Of a stretch of DNA of 64,000 nt, positions 31,780 through 40,656 are shown in pieces (position 1 is the first letter of the stretch; each line of letters begins with the position of its first letter). The stretch spans positions 1 through 64,000 of the forward strand of contig CAMYXL010000007.1 in the NCBI GenBank assembly GCA_947303255.1, read 5' to 3'. This stretch comes from an uncultured Clostridia bacterium. GTDB taxonomy: Bacteria > Bacillota > Clostridia > Saccharofermentanales > Saccharofermentanaceae. Under the pieces are notes generated by a model. That model did not search any database. It was not told the origin of the DNA and saw only the letters and a program-made list of their open reading frames with translations. The position numbers were made by a program, and so were the translations under genes.

Positions 31780-32652
31780 TTATGCAATCGGATACAACTC
31801 ATTATCATAGGAAATGTTATCGATCCCGCCGTCAAAATATACGAAATCTCCGTCAGGATAATGCCATATTGCCTTGAAGACAGAGGGATATTTTATGCCG
31901 TTATCAGACATTTTATAATCTTCACAGACAGCTGACCAAGGAACAGTTCCCTCTTCTTCCGAGACCGCTCTGTCATTTGTACTGAATTCAATATATTCAT
32001 ACTGCTCATTGAATCTGAAGATACCGCTGACAGTTTGACCTTTATATGTGATCGTCGCTTCTACTTCATAGTCATTTATTTCTTTCCAGGTGATCAGATC
32101 ACTTAGAAGAATGGCCGGAGCAAACGGACTTTCGGCCAAATATGTAACAAGACATGCTCGATCCATCTCAGATCCGGTAGTATCAAATATCGTGATCGAT
32201 TTAGCGATCACGCCCTTCATACCGCCAACACCATCTGTGTAGTAATCGTAACCTTGAAACGGAATACCGAACATACTGCTGTCAATAAAAGCAGCTCTAG
32301 CCGGCTCATTAACAAAATCATACTGATAATAATCGATCACTAGATCAGGACCGTCTCTTCCCTGTTTAAAAGATACATCGTGATATTCCATCATCAGACA
32401 ATCCATCTTTGGTGTTCCTATATATCCGCAGGACCTGATGTATCTTTGTACAGGTTCAGGAAGATACTCTATGTCTTCATCTCGAAAAAGATCATCGTCG
32501 TAAGAAGTCTCTTTCATTAGTCTTTCAATATCGTTGTTAAAAGCTCTTTTTAATGGAGAAAAAGGTATCTTAAACCAGATGATAATTCCCGCAATAACTA
32601 TTAGGATCACCGAAAGAACAATGATCCACACACGCTTTCTGCTTCTTTTCAT
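31780..32652 (-). CDS. membrane-anchored conserved protein (DUF6544/DUF6920-like)
   Basis: N-terminal TM; YLPEPVQRYIRSCGYIGTP, YDYYTDGVGGMKGVIAKSI, CLVTYLAESPFAPAILLS layout. Confidence 0.6.
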   Translation of the reverse strand: MKRSRKRVWIIVLSVILIVIAGIIIWFKIPFSPLKRAFNNDIERLMKETSYDDDLFRDEDIEYLPEPVQRYIRSCGYIGTPKMDCLMMEYHDVSFKQGRDGPDLVIDYYQYDFVNEPARAAFIDSSMFGIPFQGYDYYTDGVGGMKGVIAKSITIFDTTGSEMDRACLVTYLAESPFAPAILLSDLITWKEINDYEVEATITYKGQTVSGIFRFNEQYEYIEFSTNDRAVSEEEGTVPWSAVCEDYKMSDNGIKYPSVFKAIWHYPDGDFVYFDGGIDNISYDNELYPIA

Positions 32653-32653
32653 T

Positions 32654-33184
32654 TTATTCTGCCTTCAGATAGTCTAGTAACGGTTCGATATACGACTTAT
32701 CTGTCCAGTCTCCTGCTTCATCTTCAGCAACTTCCATTAGAGCTTTCTCCCATACCTCATAGTCCTTTGGATCCTTTTTGCCGACAGCTTTACGGAGTAT
32801 CTTACATAATGTCCTGTCGGCAAAAGACATGTTCTTCATATCAAAACCGCCTCGTCCGTAAAAAACTGGTATATCAGAAAGCTCATCTTTCATGTTCTTA
32901 GCAACAAGTTCATTAAAGAAAACCTCATCATACGGCGATGCAGCACAGGTAAAAACTGCAACCTTCTTTCCCTCGATTTTATTAATGATCTTTTTCAAGA
33001 AGGAAGTGCAGGAAATGCCTGTTGCGTATACGCCTCCGGTTACTATTACCGTGTCATATTTATCCAATGAATCAACCTTAAATCCATCAACGGAGAAACA
33101 ATCAAATCCTGTAGATTCAGAGATCCACTCTGCATACTTTTTGGATGATCCGTATTTTGATCTATAGATAACAACGCCTGTCAC
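32654..33184 (-). CDS. flavodoxin-domain protein
   Basis: MTGVVIYRSKYGSSKKYAEWIS FMN-binding-like N-terminus; YDTVIVTGGVYATGI. Confidence 0.8.
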   Translation of the reverse strand: MTGVVIYRSKYGSSKKYAEWISESTGFDCFSVDGFKVDSLDKYDTVIVTGGVYATGISCTSFLKKIINKIEGKKVAVFTCAASPYDEVFFNELVAKNMKDELSDIPVFYGRGGFDMKNMSFADRTLCKILRKAVGKKDPKDYEVWEKALMEVAEDEAGDWTDKSYIEPLLDYLKAE

Positions 33185-33185
33185 T

Positions 33186-33659
33186 TTACACTACCTCCGT
33201 CAGATTCTTCTCTATCCTTGTTATCGTACTGATGGTTGTCTTAATGTCTTTCTCAGAAATTCCGGCGAACATCTTTTCCATGATCTTTATACTCATGTCA
33301 TTATTCTTCTCGCAAAACTTACGACACTTATCTGTAAGTATTATCCTTTGTTTTCGCTTGTCATTCTCGTCTGTACAAAATTCCGTAAATCCCTTACTCT
33401 CAAGTTTTAAAAGTATCTGCTTTACATTCTGGTGTGAACTACCTAAAACTTCAGATAGTTCCCTTAACGTTGGAGGTTCCTTGCATAATGAAATACAAAC
33501 GATCGCAAAAAACTGTTTCCAACTGATCTCCTTCATGGTACTATCTGCCATCGCTTGAAAACGGTTCTCAAAGGCACTCAAAAGGCCCAGCAGATAATAA
33601 CTTGACGGTATCCCTTCAAAATCTAAACAATCGCTATTAACAGCATCCTGAATATGCAT
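33186..33659 (-). CDS. MarR family transcriptional regulator
   Basis: PPTLRELSEVLGSSHQNVKQILLKLESKGFTEFCTDENDKRKQRIILTDKC winged HTH. Confidence 0.85.
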   Translation of the reverse strand: MHIQDAVNSDCLDFEGIPSSYYLLGLLSAFENRFQAMADSTMKEISWKQFFAIVCISLCKEPPTLRELSEVLGSSHQNVKQILLKLESKGFTEFCTDENDKRKQRIILTDKCRKFCEKNNDMSIKIMEKMFAGISEKDIKTTISTITRIEKNLTEVV

Positions 33660-33674
33660 GATCGCCTCCAGATT

Positions 33675-33712
33675 AGGTAAGATATTACTCTTTTAAGGTA
33701 ACATATTACCTT
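33675..33712. promoter_or_regulatory. two phased candidate MarR operators
   Basis: AAGGTAA-CATA-TTACCTT (33695..33712, perfect) and AGGTAA-GATA-TTACTC (33675..33690); centres 21 bp apart, just upstream of marR. Confidence 0.6.
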
Positions 33713-33769
33713 TTTCTTGTAAATACTCTTTTTCCGATTCCGATGAATATACCGAATAGTCTTTCCAAA

Positions 33770-33808
33770 AAAGAGGATGGAAACACAACAAAGTGGTCCA
33801 TCCTCTTT
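33770..33808 (-). terminator. intrinsic terminator of the LRR protein gene
   Basis: AAAGAGGATGGA...TCCATCCTCTTT followed on the reverse strand by CTTTTTTGG. Confidence 0.85.
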
Positions 33809-33828
33809 AGTTAAGTAATTGCTGTCAA

Positions 33829-36800
33829 TTATCTGTCGATCGCGTAGTTCACACAGATACCATTAAATTCAGGTGAATCAGCTAAACTATTGAACAGTTG
33901 ATCCTTGGTCATTCCGTTATCCATGTTCTTAACCCAGAATGCAAGTCCCTCACTGTCTGCTTCTCTTCCGAGAAGTGTCTTGTACATCTTTGTCACGAGT
34001 TCCGTGTTACTCAAGTTGAAGCTGTTAAACTCTGCCGAATAAAAGAACTCATGAGCAGCTTCTGTTCCTGTTATATCAAGATTTGTGAGTGCAAGGCTCC
34101 AGAACTTAAGACCGTCTTCGTCAGCCTCTCTTCCGAGACATTCCGTGTAAAGTCTTGTAGCAAACTCTGTTGCGTTTTTAGATGCTACTGTTGCCTTCGC
34201 TTTTGTAGATCCTGACTTAACTCCGTATGCAGCACATACGTTGCACCATTCTGTAGAGTTGATGAATCCGTCTACTACGCTTTCTCTTCCGACAGTCTTA
34301 AGACTATCCATCCAGAAGTTGAATCCGTCCGGATCATCTTTGGCGTCTCTGTCGAAGAGTGCTTTGTAAAGAACTGTTACGAACTCTTCGTCACTTAAGT
34401 TTCTGTTATTGAACTCCTCACTTAACAGGAATTGTTTAATGCAGTCAGCACCTGTGAGATTCCCTTTTACAACCTGATTTGCCCAATAAGCTTTTCCGTC
34501 AGGATCTGACTCACGGCCAAGAGCTACTTCATAAAGTCTTTCTACGAAAGCCTCAAAAGAAGCGACTACTTCAGGGTTTGGTGTAGGTTCCGGTGTCACG
34601 ATAGGTGTCGGATCCGGGGTTGGGGTTGGAGGAATCACTTTCTCATTTGCATCAAACTTGGCAGTATATGTAGCATCTTCGGTTACCTTTGTTAATTCCG
34701 GTGTCCAACCTGCGAATGTATAAGTGAATTTATCATCTGCCGGTTTGGTTGGTGTACCGTTAAAAGAAGGAGTTGTGCCGTATTCATACTTGCCTGATTG
34801 AAGTTCTGTTCCGTCCTCATCCAGGAACGTGATCTCATACGAGTTTGTTGTCGGTTCAAAGACGGCAGTGTATGTTACAGTATCAGAAACATCAGGAAGC
34901 TCCTTATCCTTTTCGTAAAATTCCTTTCCGTCAGTCCAGCCTATGAAGGTATATGTATATTGATCTGTTGGTTCTTTTGTCGGGACATTTCCTTTATATA
35001 CTGGATTTGCACCTACATCGCAAGGACCCTCCTGAAGAACTGTGGTTTTACCGTCGTCCGAGATACAGAAAGTAACATTTTTCGGAAACAGCTTGAAATA
35101 TGCCTTGAACGTGACAGGACCGACACCCGGCATCTTGTATGAATAATTGCTGTTCTCGTCAGGCAAGATAACAACTTCTTTATTATCGTGATCGATGATC
35201 GTTACCTTATCGATCATATAACCGTCTTCAGGCTCGACAGACAGATTAATGACATCATTGATATTGGTTCTTGTTTTTCCCGAGATCGTTCCGTTACCTT
35301 CACTTACGTAATTGACATCGTAGAAGTAATAGATGACATCGTCCGATATATCAATGAAAGCAGTAAGAGGATAAATATCATAAATGAGAACAATACAACT
35401 CAGATCGGGGCAATTGTCTACGATCAGAACCTGACATATAAGATCTTTATTATCCGGGAATCTGAGATAACTGAGATCAATGCAGTTTGCAAAAGCACCC
35501 TCGCCGATCGAAGAGACGCTGTCAGGAATAGAAAGATCCTCAAGGCTTTCGCAATAAAAGAATGAATACTTACCGATCGAAGTGACACTGTCGGGAATAG
35601 TTATCTCCTCAAGATTTTTGCAATAAACAAAAGCCTGATTACCGATAGTCGTAACACCGTCTTTAATGATCACTTTTTTTATATTTGATCTTTCCTCATA
35701 CCAAGGCGGGTAGGAGGCGGTTGCAACCCTCCAGTCATCCATCTTTCCTGTTCCGGATATTGTCAATACTCCTTCATCATCCAATACCCACGTCAGACCC
35801 TCGCCGCAAGAACCTCCCGGAACGAACGTTGCCTTGAAAGTAACGGGGACCTCTGAATCAGGCATCTCGAAAAGGTATTTACCGTTATCCTTCGGATCGA
35901 TCGGTTTTTCTATATTATCGGAACCGATAAAGGTCACTTTATCGACGATATGGTTAAGCGAAGGAGTGATCTCAAGTTCCAAAACATCGCCGATATAAGA
36001 TCGTGTTTTTCCCGTGACTGTTCCCGAACCTTCGCTTAAGTAACAGACATCGTAGTAATAATAGAAGACACCTTCCGAGCAAAAATGGAAAGCATTATCA
36101 TCGTATTCAGCTTCCTTGTTAAGGATCACATACTTCAGATCGAAGTCTTCGGCAAGGACTTCTTCTCCGACCACAAGATCTTTGTTGTCCGGGAACAATA
36201 TTTTTTCCAGATTCTCGCAACACCTAAAAGCATAATCATCGATCGAAGTTACACTATCGGGAACAGTTATTTCCGTAAGGCTTGTGCAGCCATAAAAAGC
36301 AGACTTGCCGATCGAAGTAACACTGTCAGGAATAGTTACGTTCTTAAGGCCTGTGCACTCCGAAAAAGTACTGCCGCCTATCGATGTAATGCTGTCGGGA
36401 ATAGTTACCTCCGTAAGGCCTGAGCAGAAACAAAAAGCACTCGGTCCGATCCAAGTAACATTTTCGGAAACAGGTATCTCCTTAAGACTCTCGCAGTGGT
36501 TAAAAGCGTTCACGCCGATCGAAGTGACACTATCCGGAATAGTAACTTTTTCAAGGTTTGTGCATTCGTAAAAAGCACTCATACCTATATTCGTTACACC
36601 ATCTTCGATGACCACCTGTTTGATATTCTCTCTTACATCATACCAAGACAGGAAAGGGTTAGAAAGAACATCCCTGTCCTCCAACGCTCCTGTTCCTGAG
36701 ATAGTCAGAGTTCCTTCGCTGTCCAGTTTCCACGTCACGTTCTCACCGCAAGTACCGCCTGTAATGAATGTTGCTTCGATAGTAACTTTATCTTTTGAAT

Positions 36801-37668
36801 CAGGCATTTTTTTGCATAAGTATTTACCGTTATTGTCAGGCTCGACAGGTGTTCTGTTTTCATTAGAATCGATGAGGAATACCGTATCGACATAATAGCC
36901 CTCTTCAGGAGTGATCTCCAATTCCAATTCATCTTTTTTATAGGACCTGTTTTTACCCGTTACGGTTCCGTGTCCTTTATTGACATAAACAACATCGTAG
37001 TAGCTATATAGGTAAGGCGAAAAACGTTCAAAAAAGTCTTGTGTGTACGTAGCTTTCGGATTATAAACAATATATCCTAAACCGGAACAGGTGTAAAAAG
37101 CATTGAAACCCACATTAAGTTGATCATTATCCGGAAGCTTTAATTTCGTAAGGTTACGGCAATGATCAAAAGCAAGATCGGCTATTAAAGTAACACTATC
37201 AGGAAAAAACACATCCGTAAGGCCTGTGCATCTGCGGAAAGCATAATCATAAATAGTCGTAACACCGTCAGGGATATATACCTCCTTAAGCTTCACACAA
37301 TCCTCAAAAGAACAAACGCCAATAGACGTGACACCTTCCGGGATGGTCACTTTTTCAAGGTTTGTGCAACCGATGAAAGCATTATTACCAATAGTCGTAA
37401 CACCCTTTTCGATCCTTACTTCTTTAATATCCATATTTTTAAACCAAGGAGAAGTAACTCCTGAATAATAATACCAAGTCATCATTGGTCCTGTTCCGGA
37501 TATTGTCAATACTCCTTCATCATTCAACTCCCACGTCAAATCGTATCCATCGGCACCGCATTTACCGGAGTCAACTATGTCAGCATTTATCTTTAAACTT
37601 GGGAAAACTGCTATAACAAAAAGTACGGAAAGCAAAAAAGTGATGATAGTAAAACTGTTTTTTCTCAT
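33829..37668 (-). CDS. large exported leucine-rich repeat (BspA-like LRR_5) protein with InlB-B-like repeats and C-terminal DUF4214-like domains
   Basis: Signal peptide; three modules each starting with (G/S)G(K/T/S)CG...LTISGTG followed by repeats like VTIPDSVTSIGKSAFYGCTSL; ITFLDEDGTELQSGKYEYG...TYTAKFD; PTPTPDPTP linker; repeats like LYTECLGREADEDGLKFWS. Confidence 0.88.
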   Translation of the reverse strand: MRKNSFTIITFLLSVLFVIAVFPSLKINADIVDSGKCGADGYDLTWELNDEGVLTISGTGPMMTWYYYSGVTSPWFKNMDIKEVRIEKGVTTIGNNAFIGCTNLEKVTIPEGVTSIGVCSFEDCVKLKEVYIPDGVTTIYDYAFRRCTGLTDVFFPDSVTLIADLAFDHCRNLTKLKLPDNDQLNVGFNAFYTCSGLGYIVYNPKATYTQDFFERFSPYLYSYYDVVYVNKGHGTVTGKNRSYKKDELELEITPEEGYYVDTVFLIDSNENRTPVEPDNNGKYLCKKMPDSKDKVTIEATFITGGTCGENVTWKLDSEGTLTISGTGALEDRDVLSNPFLSWYDVRENIKQVVIEDGVTNIGMSAFYECTNLEKVTIPDSVTSIGVNAFNHCESLKEIPVSENVTWIGPSAFCFCSGLTEVTIPDSITSIGGSTFSECTGLKNVTIPDSVTSIGKSAFYGCTSLTEITVPDSVTSIDDYAFRCCENLEKILFPDNKDLVVGEEVLAEDFDLKYVILNKEAEYDDNAFHFCSEGVFYYYYDVCYLSEGSGTVTGKTRSYIGDVLELEITPSLNHIVDKVTFIGSDNIEKPIDPKDNGKYLFEMPDSEVPVTFKATFVPGGSCGEGLTWVLDDEGVLTISGTGKMDDWRVATASYPPWYEERSNIKKVIIKDGVTTIGNQAFVYCKNLEEITIPDSVTSIGKYSFFYCESLEDLSIPDSVSSIGEGAFANCIDLSYLRFPDNKDLICQVLIVDNCPDLSCIVLIYDIYPLTAFIDISDDVIYYFYDVNYVSEGNGTISGKTRTNINDVINLSVEPEDGYMIDKVTIIDHDNKEVVILPDENSNYSYKMPGVGPVTFKAYFKLFPKNVTFCISDDGKTTVLQEGPCDVGANPVYKGNVPTKEPTDQYTYTFIGWTDGKEFYEKDKELPDVSDTVTYTAVFEPTTNSYEITFLDEDGTELQSGKYEYGTTPSFNGTPTKPADDKFTYTFAGWTPELTKVTEDATYTAKFDANEKVIPPTPTPDPTPIVTPEPTPNPEVVASFEAFVERLYEVALGRESDPDGKAYWANQVVKGNLTGADCIKQFLLSEEFNNRNLSDEEFVTVLYKALFDRDAKDDPDGFNFWMDSLKTVGRESVVDGFINSTEWCNVCAAYGVKSGSTKAKATVASKNATEFATRLYTECLGREADEDGLKFWSLALTNLDITGTEAAHEFFYSAEFNSFNLSNTELVTKMYKTLLGREADSEGLAFWVKNMDNGMTKDQLFNSLADSPEFNGICVNYAIDR

Positions 37669-37674
37669 AAAGCA

Positions 37675-37714
37675 CCCCCTAAAAGACTATAATTATTTAT
37701 CGTCTTTTAGGGGG
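37675..37714 (-). promoter_or_regulatory. 13-bp hairpin sequestering the SD of the LRR protein gene
   Basis: mRNA-sense CCCCCTAAAAGAC-N14-GTCTTTTAGGGGG; AGGGGG is the SD, 6 nt before the ATG at 37668. Confidence 0.8.
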
Positions 37715-37758
37715 AATTTACTCACTACAATCAAAAATATTTTTGATGTATAAGAATA

Positions 37759-38943
37759 TTATTGAAACACCTCTTTGATCCTTCTCATAGCCTCCATGGT
37801 GTTGCCGTGTGTATTGAATGATGTAAGTCTTAAGTAACCTTCACCGCTCGGACCAAAACCCGCACCCGGAGTTCCGACAACATTTGCCTTCTGAAGAAGT
37901 TCGTCAAAGAACTCCCAGGATGAAAGTCCATTAGGGCATTTTACCCAGATGTACGGAGAATTCTTACCGCCTGTGTACGGCCATCCGAGTTCGTCAAATG
38001 TTGATGTCATGACATCTGCGTTGTATTTATAATAATCTAGATTAGCAGCGATCTCTTCAAGACCTGTTTTGCTGAGGCAGGCTGCAGCTGCACACTGGAC
38101 AGGATATGATACGCCGTTGAACTTTGTTGTCTGTCTTCTGAGCCACATCTTCTGAAGTTTCATTCCTTCGCGGACAAGATCGTTAGGAACTACGGTGTAA
38201 CCGCATCTTGTGCCTGTGAAACCGGCTGTTTTCGAGAAGGAACAGAATTCTATTGCGCATTCCTTTGATCCCTCTACGGCAAAGATGGACCTTGGTACCT
38301 TGGGATCGGTTACAAAAGCTTCGTATGCGCAATCGAAAAGGATCACCGCATCACGCGACAGAGCATAATCGATCCAGACTTTCAGCTGATCTTTGGTATA
38401 AGCGGCGCCTGTCGGGTTATTAGGAGAACAAAGATAGATGATGTCAGCCTCCAGGTCAGGCGTAGGCATAGGAAGGAATCCGTTATCCTTGTTAGCAGGA
38501 AGATAAACGATCTTACGACCTGCCATCGTATTTGTATCAACATATACCGGATATACAGGATCAGTAACAGCCACGACATTATCATCCGAGAAGATATCAA
38601 GGATATTACCAAGATCGCTCTTGGCTCCGTCAGAGACGAAGATCTCATCAAGTTCCAGAGCAACTCCGGAGGTAGTCTTATAGTAATCAGCCAGAGCATG
38701 TTTCAGGAAATCGTAGCCCTGCTCAGGACCGTAGCCTTTGAAGCCATCTTTGGTACCCATCTCATCAGCTGCCTTCTTCATGGCATTAACGGCTGAACTG
38801 CAAAGAGGTCTGGTTACATCACCGATGCCCATCCTGATTATCTGGGCATCTGGATTTTGTTCCGAGAACTTCTTGACTCTCTGGGCAATCTCAGAAAAGA
38901 GATACGTTTCAGAGATATTCTTGTAATTACTGTTTATGTGCAT
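37759..38943 (-). CDS. dapL: LL-diaminopimelate aminotransferase
   Basis: RMGIGDVTRPLCSSAVNAMKKAADEMG, GYGPEQGYDFLKHAL, YLCSPNNPTGAAYTKDQL, SFSKTAGFTGTRCGYTVVP. Confidence 0.96.
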   Translation of the reverse strand: MHINSNYKNISETYLFSEIAQRVKKFSEQNPDAQIIRMGIGDVTRPLCSSAVNAMKKAADEMGTKDGFKGYGPEQGYDFLKHALADYYKTTSGVALELDEIFVSDGAKSDLGNILDIFSDDNVVAVTDPVYPVYVDTNTMAGRKIVYLPANKDNGFLPMPTPDLEADIIYLCSPNNPTGAAYTKDQLKVWIDYALSRDAVILFDCAYEAFVTDPKVPRSIFAVEGSKECAIEFCSFSKTAGFTGTRCGYTVVPNDLVREGMKLQKMWLRRQTTKFNGVSYPVQCAAAACLSKTGLEEIAANLDYYKYNADVMTSTFDELGWPYTGGKNSPYIWVKCPNGLSSWEFFDELLQKANVVGTPGAGFGPSGEGYLRLTSFNTHGNTMEAMRRIKEVFQ

Positions 38944-38958
38944 ATATATTTCCTCCGA

Positions 38959-39798
38959 TCAGATATCGATTACACCTGTAAATGATGTTACGCAAGGTCC
39001 CGTCATGAGGACTCTCTCGTCAGTATAGTTAATGACGAGTTTCCCTCCGTTAAGCTGAACCTCAACATCTTCACCCTTGTTGCAATAGCCGTTAAGGCAG
39101 GCTGCGACAACTGTCGCACATGTACCCGTTCCGCAGGCCCATGTCTCACCTGAGCCTCTCTCCCATACTCTCATCCTCAGATGATTCTTATCGATCACCT
39201 TTACGAATTCGGTATTGGTACGCTGTGGGAAGATCTTGTTATTCTCGAACTTTAGACCTATAGTCTCAAGCGGAAGATACTCTACATCATCTTCGAAAAC
39301 AACACAGTGCGGATTACCCATTGATACGCATGTAATGCCGTATTCCTTACCGTCTATATCAACTTTCTTATTGACTATCATGTCTCCGTCAAGTGCTACC
39401 GGGATATCCTCAGGCTTAAGGATCGCTGCACCCATATCTACTGTTGCTGCGACTGCCTCACCGCTTTCGACCTTCATGTTGAGAGTCTTGACTCCGCATA
39501 ATGTCTCAATCTTCAGGACATCTTTCTTTATTCCTTTTATGTCGTAGAGAAACTTACCTACGCAGCGGATTCCGTTACCGCACATCGCACTTTGGGAACC
39601 GTCCAGGTTAAACATGATCATCTGACCGTCTGCTACCTTCGACGGAGCAACGAGGATCAGGCCATCGCTTCCTATTCCAAAATGTCTGTCCGATACCTTA
39701 ACCGATAAGGAACTCGGATCTTCTATATTGTACTTAAATGCATCTATGTATACGTAATCGTTTCCGCATCCCTGCATCTTAACAAATTCGTATTTCAT
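38959..39798 (-). CDS. dapF: diaminopimelate epimerase
   Basis: KMQGCGNDYVYID, QSAMCGNGIRCVGKF, ERGSGETWACGTGTCATVVA. Confidence 0.97.
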   Translation of the reverse strand: MKYEFVKMQGCGNDYVYIDAFKYNIEDPSSLSVKVSDRHFGIGSDGLILVAPSKVADGQMIMFNLDGSQSAMCGNGIRCVGKFLYDIKGIKKDVLKIETLCGVKTLNMKVESGEAVAATVDMGAAILKPEDIPVALDGDMIVNKKVDIDGKEYGITCVSMGNPHCVVFEDDVEYLPLETIGLKFENNKIFPQRTNTEFVKVIDKNHLRMRVWERGSGETWACGTGTCATVVAACLNGYCNKGEDVEVQLNGGKLVINYTDERVLMTGPCVTSFTGVIDI

Positions 39799-39808
39799 CT
39801 ATTTCCTC

Positions 39809-40396
39809 CTATTGATTATCGTATGTTCTTAAGATCTCATAAGCTATATCTATCTTTTTCTGACCGCTGTTCATGGCTTCCTTCTCGATATACTTATGAG
39901 CTTCGTCTTCGCTTAAACTCAGTGTTCTCATCAAGATCAATTTGCTTCTGGCAAGGACCTTCTCTTCCTCAACCTTTTTTCGAAGCTTACAAAGTCTTAT
40001 ATGAGCCATGTCGGCAGAGTTTACTGCCACCAGGAATGAATTCTTGCTTAAAGGTTTAACCAGAAGTATCGCTCCGATATCCAGGAACTTTTCTCTTGCT
40101 TCTTTATCTTCATCGCTCGAAAAATCTGTCTCATCTGCAATATGCATTATGGAAGCTGTCGGATGGATCGATGCAAGTTTGGCAGCCTTATGCGCCATTT
40201 CGTTCTTTATATCGGATACTATAATAAGAAGACCATAATCTCCTTCTCTTACGAGTTTAAGACCTTTATCGTCCAAACCGGATTCATTGATACTCGTGGC
40301 GTGCTTAAGTCCCTGGACAACCAGAGTTACCAGAAGCTTACTCTTTCCTTTATTTTCATTTAGAATCAATACCTTATCTATACCAGTTGAACTCAA
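39809..40396 (-). CDS. ANTAR-domain RNA-binding antitermination regulator with receiver-like N-terminus (TTG start)
   Basis: C-terminus EEEKVLARSKLILMRTLSLSEDEAHKYIEKEAMNSGQKKIDIAYEILRTY fits the ANTAR three-helix consensus; N-terminus receiver-like (LLVKPLSK). Confidence 0.88.
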   Translation of the reverse strand: MSSTGIDKVLILNENKGKSKLLVTLVVQGLKHATSINESGLDDKGLKLVREGDYGLLIIVSDIKNEMAHKAAKLASIHPTASIMHIADETDFSSDEDKEAREKFLDIGAILLVKPLSKNSFLVAVNSADMAHIRLCKLRKKVEEEKVLARSKLILMRTLSLSEDEAHKYIEKEAMNSGQKKIDIAYEILRTYDNQ

Positions 40397-40558
40397 GGAT
40401 ATACACCCTTTCTTATCTTTCTGACATTAATCTACTCTTAAACGAATGATTTTGCAATTTCTCAGCGCAGAAAATTCATTTTGTGTGAAAAAACATTCAT
40501 TTTTCGAAATGGATATATATCATATTGCAAGTTTGCTAATCTTTTTATGCATTTTGTG

Positions 40559-40587
40559 TTGACAACCAAAATATGTAGACGTAGTAT
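40559..40587 (+). promoter_or_regulatory. sigma-A type promoter of glnN
   Basis: TTGACA (40559..40564)-17 bp-TAGTAT (40582..40587). Confidence 0.8.
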
Positions 40588-40596
40588 AGCGACATA

Positions 40597-40642
40597 AAGC
40601 AAAGGCGCTTAGATCTTAGTGGTCTAAGTGCCTAATTTTTTT
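40597..40642 (+). promoter_or_regulatory. glnN leader: ANTAR-type hexaloop hairpin overlapping an intrinsic terminator
   Basis: AAGC-[AAAGGC]-GCTT (40597..40610) overlaps terminator GGCGCTTAGATC/GGTCTAAGTGCC (40604..40632) followed by TAATTTTTTT, directly before the GGAGGT SD of glnN. Confidence 0.8.
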
Positions 40643-40656
40643 GGAGGTAAAATACT

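Noticed and set aside
34600-37600. Regularly spaced DNA repeats that might suggest a CRISPR-like array
   Set aside because: The periodicity follows LRR_5 protein repeats in frame; repeats are degenerate and there are no constant direct repeats with unique spacers.
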